Positions 6,367 through 11,869 of a stretch of 11,869 nucleotides of DNA are shown here, one piece after another. Source of the DNA: an uncultured Bacteroidota bacterium (GTDB taxonomy: Bacteria > Bacteroidota > Bacteroidia > Chitinophagales > Saprospiraceae); the NCBI GenBank assembly GCA_937876435.1, contig CALEIL010000458.1, forward strand, positions 1 to 11,869, read 5' to 3'. The translations under genes and the position numbers were made by a program. Positions within the stretch are counted from its first letter, which is position 1. Each line of letters begins with the position of its first letter. A model generated the notes under the pieces. The model was not told where the DNA came from, did no database searches, and was given only the letters and a program-made list of their open reading frames with translations.

Positions 6367-8316
6367 TCAATAATTATCAAACCCCATCCATTCCTGTTCT
6401 ATGTCTGCATTGATCCGGAATGGAATTTCCTCGCTGCCGCGCGTGTGATTCCGCAGGATCAGCAGGGCATTCCGGGGGACGTCATGATAATACAGAACGG
6501 TGTCTCTGGCCACCTGGTTACCCAGGCTTTTCCATTCCCGATCCCAGTATTGCAGCTCGTATTCATCCCCTACACGGATGTGGTTGTCATCGTTGCGGGC
6601 CTGAAAGGCGATCGAATGAATACGGACCGGATGATCAAATTGATAACCGACATCAAAGTCAATGCCGCCTGAATAGGTCAGCGGATTCCCGTCAAATACC
6701 GCGGAATCCGTCAATCCCGGTTCTACATTATGCGACAAGATCTCCCCCTTTAATGGGTTGTTATGCCGGTCATAAAAGGTAAGCTCTGCCAGGTGAGCAG
6801 TGTCATTTTTCGGTACAAAGCGTACGCACCGGTATGCGCGTGAGGAAGACACCTCATAGGTTTGTCTATGTGTACTCCAGAAGTTTTTTATCCGGAACAG
6901 GGTATCCGCCCCGGTAAACGAAGTATCCCGGGCTGCTACGATGGAGGCGCCTTCCAGATTTTGGATCCAGATGGCTTTTCTACGCGACTTCGGGGAGGAT
7001 AATCCATATTTCCGGAGCAGAGGTACTGAATCCAACCTGCCCGTACTGGGGGTGGCCGTATCAGGCCTGCCCGTACTGGGTCGAAACACTTCGATTTCCC
7101 CTTCTTCGCTTACGAAAAACGGCAAGCTAACCGGTGTCACCGCCCCCTGATCATAACGCCCGGCGATGTAGAGCGTGCTGACGCCGAGATCATGGCATAT
7201 CAGGGTGGAAGGGTATTCTGATGTTGATTTTTCCCACTCCATCTCCGCGACAGGGGCCCATCCTTTACTTCCGTGATACACGTTCACGGTATAGGTAGCG
7301 GACGTATCGGGATAGGAAGTCTCCACTTTCATTTCAAAATCGATCACCGGCCGGTAGAAAGTCGTCACATCCCGGCCTTCCCGGAACAGGGAGGTGGGAT
7401 CATCCTGGGCATAGGTTCTCCGAAAAGCTTTGGGAACGCTTTCCCCGATGTATTTCTGCCTCACATCTTTTCCATCAGCACTGGCATCCAGGGCAAACTC
7501 CTCCTCTCCATACCGGATATACAACCACGAATGACCCCGGTTGTGATGGGTTCCCCACTGCGGCAGATATTCATTGCTGCAGACGATGCCTACGCTGCGA
7601 AATACGTGCGTAAAATAGGTGACCGCATCCTGGCAAAGACCTTGACGGGACCGGTCGAATTGTAACACACTCAGCGCAGAGGGATAATAATCCCGGACCT
7701 CTTCGACATAGCGATACCAGAATCCCTGCAGCACGGAATCGATCACCGTTTTTGCAGGTGTCCCGTGTTTCAATAGCTTCGGTACCCATCCGTATTTCCC
7801 CTGGAGATAAGCCCTTGAGCCAGCCTCCAGCGGTTCATCCCAGTTGCGATAAGGTAAGATGTAGTCACAAAATTCCTCAAATGAGGCTCGCTTATCTTCG
7901 GGTATTTCCTGCCAGGCTTCGAAGGCCAGATCGATGTTTTCGATGAGAAAGCCAGCGGTTACCTCCCGGATATCGTATTTCAATATTCCCGGCCGGGTTT
8001 CACCTTTACCGGTCACCGACTCAAAAAACCGGATGTACTTATTTTTTCTAAATTCATAGTCTCCTACCGGTATCAATGCCATGCTGTCAAATACAGGTTC
8101 AAATTCAGGTAAAACTTCATTGTAACCATAAAAAGGCATATTCCGGATCAGATATTCCGCGGCCTGGTACTTGAGATGATCGCCTTTATAATGGTCCAAT
8201 ACCTTTTCCAATTCCACCCGATTGTCGTCGGCCAGTTCCAGGGATCGGATTACTTCATCCGGAAATTGGCTGCAGGATACAAGCGTCAGACAGAAAAATA
8301 TTAAAGACCATATCAT
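6367..8316 (-). CDS. Transglutaminase-like lipoprotein with C-terminal beta domain
   Basis: This is a 649-residue protein with a transglutaminase-like (papain-fold) core. The leader MIWSLIFFCLTLVSC gives a lipobox at Cys15, although the n-region lacks the usual Lys/Arg. Residues 30-220 are mostly helical (DHYKGDHLKYQAAEYLIRNM). The catalytic set is intact in the right order: Cys228 in RQGLCQDAV, His262 in NRGHSWLYI and Asp277 in FALDAS. Such proteins act as proteases, peptide amidases or cross-linkers; which applies here is not known. Residues about 330-410 look like an Ig/CNA-type beta insert. The C-terminal 480-649 stretch, with AELTFYDRHNNPL, VFDGNPLTY and GYQFDHPVRIHSIAFQARN, resembles a discoidin (F5/8 type C) sandwich, which would bind carbohydrate or another surface ligand. 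A linker at 413-429 carries a duplicated PSTGR-x-D. The ATG at 8316 is the only one, as the frame closes upstream without another start. Confidence 0.87.
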   Translation of the reverse strand: MIWSLIFFCLTLVSCSQFPDEVIRSLELADDNRVELEKVLDHYKGDHLKYQAAEYLIRNMPFYGYNEVLPEFEPVFDSMALIPVGDYEFRKNKYIRFFESVTGKGETRPGILKYDIREVTAGFLIENIDLAFEAWQEIPEDKRASFEEFCDYILPYRNWDEPLEAGSRAYLQGKYGWVPKLLKHGTPAKTVIDSVLQGFWYRYVEEVRDYYPSALSVLQFDRSRQGLCQDAVTYFTHVFRSVGIVCSNEYLPQWGTHHNRGHSWLYIRYGEEEFALDASADGKDVRQKYIGESVPKAFRRTYAQDDPTSLFREGRDVTTFYRPVIDFEMKVETSYPDTSATYTVNVYHGSKGWAPVAEMEWEKSTSEYPSTLICHDLGVSTLYIAGRYDQGAVTPVSLPFFVSEEGEIEVFRPSTGRPDTATPSTGRLDSVPLLRKYGLSSPKSRRKAIWIQNLEGASIVAARDTSFTGADTLFRIKNFWSTHRQTYEVSSSRAYRCVRFVPKNDTAHLAELTFYDRHNNPLKGEILSHNVEPGLTDSAVFDGNPLTYSGGIDFDVGYQFDHPVRIHSIAFQARNDDNHIRVGDEYELQYWDREWKSLGNQVARDTVLYYHDVPRNALLILRNHTRGSEEIPFRINADIEQEWMGFDNY

Positions 8317-8321
8317 TGTGT

Positions 8322-8356
8322 CAAAATTAATATTCTTCGATCCTTTCTCTTACAAA
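8322..8356 (-). promoter_or_regulatory. Possible Bacteroidota-type promoter for the transglutaminase gene
   Basis: On the minus strand TAATTTTG (8322-8329) matches the TAnnTTTG -7 consensus and TTTG (8353-8356) could be the -33 element. The gap between them is 23 nt, slightly longer than the usual 19-21. The -7 element ends only 5 nt from the ATG at 8316, which would give an almost leaderless mRNA. It is a weak candidate. Confidence 0.22.
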
Positions 8357-8426
8357 AACTATTATAATTCTCATCTTATTTCAACTTATCATTTTACTAA
8401 TTGCCTATATTAGGTCAGAATCGAAA

Positions 8427-8491
8427 GGTCCTTCACCTGGTAGTTCATCCCAAATTCCAATAGAAATTTCCAAATAATGGACCTTCACCTG
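8427..8491. repeat. Short imperfect direct repeat in the intergenic region
   Basis: GGTCCTTCACCTG (8427-8439) recurs as GGACCTTCACCTG (8479-8491) with one mismatch and a 52-bp offset. It lies between the beta-propeller gene and the transglutaminase-like gene (8317-8583), a gap with no gene. It could be a pair of binding sites for a regulator, or remnants of a duplication. Confidence 0.45.
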
Positions 8492-8524
8492 TGACAATAT
8501 ACAATATATAGTTGTCCTATTGGA

Positions 8525-8584
8525 GAATTGAAAAACTACTTTCAGTAAAAGTAATTTCTACATAGTTTTTTTACTTTTCAATTC
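8525..8584 (-). terminator. Inverted repeat at the 3' end of the beta-propeller gene, possible terminator
   Basis: GAATTGAAAA (8525-8534) pairs perfectly with TTTTCAATTC (8575-8584), and inside it AAACTA (8533-8538) pairs with TAGTTT (8563-8568). The outer arm overlaps the stop codon of the minus-strand gene. The stem is AT-rich and the loop long, so a classic intrinsic terminator is doubtful, but its location at the end of the three-gene unit fits. Confidence 0.35.
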
Positions 8585-9714
8585 TATTTTGAAAATGAAA
8601 TTTGTATTAAATAATAGTCATCTTCAACATTGGACTCAGATGGAATTGATGCAGCAATTTTATTTCGACCTAAAATCCGCAGTAAGGTTTCCCCACTTAC
8701 GACAGCAATGGCTCCTTCTTTAGTCAGGGCTATGGTATTGATGTTATTGCAATCCCCACAATCATCTGCATAAGAAAATTTATAATTGTGTGAGTTATCA
8801 TTAATTTTATCGTAGACAGACCAATATTTATTCCGATCCAACTCATAGGTCAGAAGAAGATGACTTTCATCTTCAAAATATGAGAGAAAATAAACAAATT
8901 CATCCAGGCCTATATTACCACGTACATGGTCTACTACCAGATTTGAGGGTAAAAGCGGCTTTTCTAAATTAAATAGGTACGCCTGCTGCGGTCCATCTGC
9001 ATACACATGAAAAATTCTATCCTCATACATACGATAATAGCCAAAATGATCTGCCGATATCCTATGAAGATTCCGTCCGTTTCCCATACCAAATGCGCCA
9101 TCGTCCTCAAACTCAAAATAACCCTGGACAATTTCTCCCTTACTATCCAATAGTAAAAGGTCATAGCTTTTCCCGGTCTCCGGAGATTTACTGGCATTCA
9201 CATTAACTACAAACAGTTTTTCCTCGTCAGAAAATTTATTCGCATTTTTTATCCAATGATCCGTTACGATTTCCTCTACCACTTTGCCCGACACGTCCAT
9301 CCGCAGTATCTTCCTGTTCCCAGAGTCCACTATGTAAAATTCGGAATCCTTGTCACTTTTGCTTAATCCATAAGGCATAATGACCTCACCGGGGCCTTTA
9401 CCCATATCCAGTATGGAATTTACAAATTGAAATTCATGATCAAATACATGGATTCTATATTGCGAGGATATAAAAATATAATATTCTTCCGTCACCTGAC
9501 CATAACGCATTTGATCAACATAGACATTCGTATCGCTGAAGATTGGAAGTATTTCGACATTTTTCAATTCCTCCAGATCAAAATATTCAGCCATTGAAAA
9601 ATCAAGACTCTTAGATGGAATAGCATGATCCTTAGTACTGTCATGGCATCCAAGGATACAGCTCATTATTATAATGCCATTAATAATGAAAATAAACAAT
9701 GGATATTTATTCAT
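8584..9714 (-). CDS. Six-bladed beta-propeller lipoprotein
   Basis: This is a 376-residue predicted lipoprotein. The hydrophobic leader (about 5-22) ends ILGC with Cys23 as the likely lipidated residue; Cys19 (IMSC) is an alternative. The hallmark MGKGPGE at 104-110, followed by PYGLS and then FYIVDSGNRKILRMDVSGKVVEEI (126-149), is typical of Bacteroidota six-bladed NHL-like propeller proteins, where such a strand set repeats around the ring. An Asp-Cys-Gly-Asp-Cys pair at 318-322 stands out. These proteins are usually binding scaffolds rather than enzymes, and no catalytic motif is visible. It starts 22 bp after the NVEALA-like gene and 392 bp before... the propeller and peptide are very likely co-transcribed from the ligase-like gene upstream. 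It is more AT-rich than the RND and transglutaminase-like genes. The ligand is unknown. Confidence 0.85.
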   Translation of the reverse strand: MNKYPLFIFIINGIIIMSCILGCHDSTKDHAIPSKSLDFSMAEYFDLEELKNVEILPIFSDTNVYVDQMRYGQVTEEYYIFISSQYRIHVFDHEFQFVNSILDMGKGPGEVIMPYGLSKSDKDSEFYIVDSGNRKILRMDVSGKVVEEIVTDHWIKNANKFSDEEKLFVVNVNASKSPETGKSYDLLLLDSKGEIVQGYFEFEDDGAFGMGNGRNLHRISADHFGYYRMYEDRIFHVYADGPQQAYLFNLEKPLLPSNLVVDHVRGNIGLDEFVYFLSYFEDESHLLLTYELDRNKYWSVYDKINDNSHNYKFSYADDCGDCNNINTIALTKEGAIAVVSGETLLRILGRNKIAASIPSESNVEDDYYLIQISFSK

Positions 9715-9736
9715 TTGACTGAGCTATATAATTTTT

Positions 9737-10072
9737 CTATTGACATCCATATTCGGCCAATTCATAACAACAGTGACTTCCGCCCGAAGAACAATGTGAT
9801 GTACAGCCAGTATATTGCCACTTATAATTATTAGCAGGTACGCCTCCACCTATGCCGCCCCAACTCCAAATCGTACAACCGGTTGGCAAACAGTCCAATA
9901 AGTCATACACACATTCATCGCCATTCTGGGCCATTGCAGCTAATTCTGTTAAAGTCAATTTCGCCGCCATCTGGTCTACTTGATACGACTTACTTATCGT
10001 AATATTCATACCAACAAAAGCCATGAATAATAGTCCAGCCAGGCATCTAAAAACAAATCTCTGATTTTTCAT
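9737..10072 (-). CDS. NVEALA-like small secreted Cys-rich peptide
   Basis: This is a 111-residue exported peptide. It has a basic start (MKNQRFVFR), a hydrophobic helix at about 10-25, then LTLTELAAMAQNGDE at 39-53, which corresponds to the L-x-L-x-N-V-E-A-L-A region of the Bacteroidota NVEALA family, with the NVEALA core changed to TELAAMA. After it the chain is Gly- and Cys-rich: eight cysteines at 54, 61, 66, 90, 94, 101, 102 and 110, plus a WSWGGIGGG stretch (69-77). In the NVEALA family such peptides are known by sequence, and I know of no established function. An even number of post-leader cysteines suggests disulfides outside the cytoplasm. The gene lies 33 bp after the ligase-like gene and 22 bp before the propeller gene. 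No cleavage site can be fixed: a signal peptidase I site is unclear and maturation might instead occur near the Gly51-Asp52 end of the motif. Confidence 0.78.
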   Translation of the reverse strand: MKNQRFVFRCLAGLLFMAFVGMNITISKSYQVDQMAAKLTLTELAAMAQNGDECVYDLLDCLPTGCTIWSWGGIGGGVPANNYKWQYTGCTSHCSSGGSHCCYELAEYGCQ

Positions 10073-10083
10073 AGTAACATATT

Positions 10084-10100
10084 TTAATTAATTAATTAAT
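10084..10100. repeat. (TTAA)4 tract between ligase-like and NVEALA-like genes
   Basis: Four tandem TTAA tetramers fill much of the 33-bp spacer between the two genes. The tract is self-complementary. I see no Shine-Dalgarno sequence for the peptide gene, in line with AT-rich leaders being favoured in Bacteroidota. Confidence 0.7.
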
Positions 10101-10105
10101 GAATC

Positions 10106-11869
10106 CTATTCTTGTGCCGGAGTCTTAGATGTATTTTTAATTATAAATTTATTTGAATGATTTAGTGTATTACGTGCCATTTCCAGGATCTGGTCAACGG
10201 CTTCCGATACCACTTTGGTATCCATAGCCAGAATACCGGCAGCTTCTTCCTGTTCTTTCTCTTTTTGGCCGATTCGCGTGTACAGTTCCATTAACAGATA
10301 CCGTGGATAATAACGGGACGGCTCCATGTATTTCGCCATCTTTAGTAAAAACTCTGCTCGCTCCACCTTTTCCGGTTCTACTTTACTAAATAGCGTATAA
10401 TCCTGGCCCAGAGTTGTTAAAATCACCGGATCGGATGAAAAGAGGAGGGCTCTTTCGAGAAATTGGCCGGACTGATAATAATTACGGGACAAAGACATCG
10501 ATTTACCGGCAAATTGAAGAAATTGTCCTTCGTCTTTAAGGGCAGGATATAAAGTGATATATTTTGAGTTGGCAACCTGGTAATGTCCGGATTGAAAATA
10601 GGAATTAGCCAATTTCCAGTCTTCCACTATGGAATGATTGGATCGTAACCAGTATATGGAATACATAGAAGAAAACAGGAGAAATGATAAAATGATGCCG
10701 TTTACAAACCTTAGACTCAGGGAATTTCGAATATCATTCAGATTTGGAGTTACTGTTATCAATGCAGAAAATGCGAAAACACCAGTTATTGCCAGTACAG
10801 GCACTTCTGTAGGATAAGAGAAAAGTGAAAATACAAGCCAGGTACTTAGTATGGATAAAACCAATAAGTGAACAGGCGAGGATGTTGAACTCTTAAAGAT
10901 CGGCACCAATCTTTTCACCAACACAACCCCTAACACCAGTATCAATATAAGTCCCGCCAGTCCCATTTCCAATGTCCATCCGAGCACCTCATTGAATGGA
11001 TATTCTTCATAGCCGGCCAAATAAGCCTGACGTTCGCTTCCCCGGCCATTATCAAAGTAATACGCCTGATACCGCGGGTACATCACTTTAAACCGGTCCC
11101 ACCCCACTCCGAACAGCGGATAGTCGCTCACCATATCCATGCTGGCAGACCAGATCAGTAAACGGCCATCGGCCGAGTCTTTTTTGAAGAAATATAAGGC
11201 CGATAGTAGTATGACCAGAAATGCCCCTACTACCGGCAGGGTCCTATTGAACCGCTGCCCGGATGGTAGAAGGTAAGTCCGGATATGAGGCCAAAGGACA
11301 ACCAGGCTGCCAGCAGCTCCCGCTAGCCACGCCGCTCTGGAAAATGCACTAATCAATACACCCCCACCCAGGAAAAGATATGTCCAGGCCGATATACGCG
11401 CTAACCGGTCGATGGTATCTTGACTTCTCTTATTAAACAGAATCCAAATAGCCATGGGAATCAGGCAGGCCAGCCAACCACTATAAGGTCCGGGATTGAA
11501 AAAGGATCCCGTAACTGGAAAGGCCGCATGATGCGAGGGCCAGATCTCATATAGCTGCCCCAGACCATACAAAGCCTGTGCTATTCCGCCCCATAAAAAG
11601 CCGGTCAAAAGCCAGGGTATCGCAATCCGGTTCAATTGCCGGAACAATATCCGGCCCGTGAAATACATTCCACCGAAAAAAATGAGCTGAACCCATGCCG
11701 TATGAGGGATCGCTTCCTGCAAGGACAGCCGTACCATGCTATAAGCGAGAATAATCAGGACAAATCCATCGACCAGATTCCAATGAATTCGTCGGAAATA
11801 TCCGATAATGTAGAGAAAAGCAGTGATAAGGCCTACCCCCCCCCGCAGACAAGCGCTATAAAAAAGGTA
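10106..11869 (-). CDS. O-antigen ligase/Wzy_C-type membrane protein with TPR-like tail (N-terminus cut)
   Basis: This is a polytopic membrane protein of the O-antigen ligase (Wzy_C) superfamily. I count from the Met at 11735-11737. The core carries VTGSFFNPGPYSGWLA (75-90), FSRAAWLAGAAG (132-143), then the soluble loop GRLLIWSASMDMVSDYPLFGVGWDRF (191-216) and GYEEYPFNEVLGWTLEMGLAGL (242-263), the usual R-x-x-x-W, P-L-F-G-V-G and F-N-E-x-x-x-x-x-E-x-G signatures. In place of the His of WaaL-type HNE there is F-N-E. After the last helix (about 345-362) comes a TPR-like alpha-helical tail of about 180 residues. The reading frame stays open for 44 more codons up to the window edge, including a further hydrophobic helix (LITAFLYIIGY), so the Met at 11737 is probably internal and the gene is truncated by the window. 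Family members transfer glycans from lipid carriers to lipid A or protein, or polymerise them; the acceptor here is unknown. Confidence 0.88.
   Translation of the reverse strand, partial: YLFYSACLRGGVGLITAFLYIIGYFRRIHWNLVDGFVLIILAYSMVRLSLQEAIPHTAWVQLIFFGGMYFTGRILFRQLNRIAIPWLLTGFLWGGIAQALYGLGQLYEIWPSHHAAFPVTGSFFNPGPYSGWLACLIPMAIWILFNKRSQDTIDRLARISAWTYLFLGGGVLISAFSRAAWLAGAAGSLVVLWPHIRTYLLPSGQRFNRTLPVVGAFLVILLSALYFFKKDSADGRLLIWSASMDMVSDYPLFGVGWDRFKVMYPRYQAYYFDNGRGSERQAYLAGYEEYPFNEVLGWTLEMGLAGLILILVLGVVLVKRLVPIFKSSTSSPVHLLVLSILSTWLVFSLFSYPTEVPVLAITGVFAFSALITVTPNLNDIRNSLSLRFVNGIILSFLLFSSMYSIYWLRSNHSIVEDWKLANSYFQSGHYQVANSKYITLYPALKDEGQFLQFAGKSMSLSRNYYQSGQFLERALLFSSDPVILTTLGQDYTLFSKVEPEKVERAEFLLKMAKYMEPSRYYPRYLLMELYTRIGQKEKEQEEAAGILAMDTKVVSEAVDQILEMARNTLNHSNKFIIKNTSKTPAQE

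Noticed and set aside
6301..6672. Plus-strand open frame of 123 codons starting in the intergenic gap
   Set aside because: Most of it is antisense to the C-terminal domain of the transglutaminase-like gene and its translation shows no family features.
9625..9834. Plus-strand open frame across the propeller/peptide junction
   Set aside because: It runs antisense across two well-supported genes with recognisable leaders and motifs.
11735..11737. Met codon as the true start of the ligase-like gene
   Set aside because: The frame remains open for 44 codons upstream to the window edge and encodes another hydrophobic helix, so an internal Met is more likely.

Overview
The window looks like a Bacteroidota chromosome segment. 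The evidence is a set of Bacteroidota-style lipoproteins with short hydrophobic leaders ending at a lipobox Cys, a small NVEALA-like secreted peptide gene, a GKGPGE-type six-bladed beta-propeller, AT-rich gene starts without clear Shine-Dalgarno sequences, and a short solo Y1 (HUH) transposase embedded in GC-rich palindromic repeats. I cannot place it below phylum from the sequence alone. All seven genes that I accept lie on the minus strand.

Region 1 (1-1770) is a repeat field. A 153-residue IS200/REP-associated-type transposase (431-892) sits between two diverged copies of a composite palindromic element (1-421 and 1249-1623). To its right is a perfect 112-bp tandem duplication (1025-1248). 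At matching positions the two composite copies keep their hairpins through paired (compensatory) base changes, so the folded form is probably what is maintained. A 14-bp/heptad tandem repeat (1667-1764) follows and runs into the stop codon of the next gene.

Region 2 (1762-4770) is a full-length RND efflux permease of 1002 residues, with no adaptor or outer-membrane partner gene in view.

Region 3 (5052-8316) holds two predicted lipoproteins: a DUF4221-like beta-rich protein and a transglutaminase-like protein with an intact Cys-His-Asp set and a C-terminal beta-sandwich-like extension.

Region 4 (8584-11869) is a tight transcription unit read leftward: an O-antigen-ligase/Wzy_C-type polytopic membrane protein with a TPR-like C-terminal tail (its N-terminus is cut by the window edge), then 33 bp, a Cys-rich NVEALA-like secreted peptide, then 22 bp, and a six-bladed beta-propeller lipoprotein. 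This is the best candidate in the window for an undescribed system: a glycan-transferase-like membrane protein, an exported Cys-rich peptide and an anchored beta-propeller protein made together. The roles and the link between them are inference.
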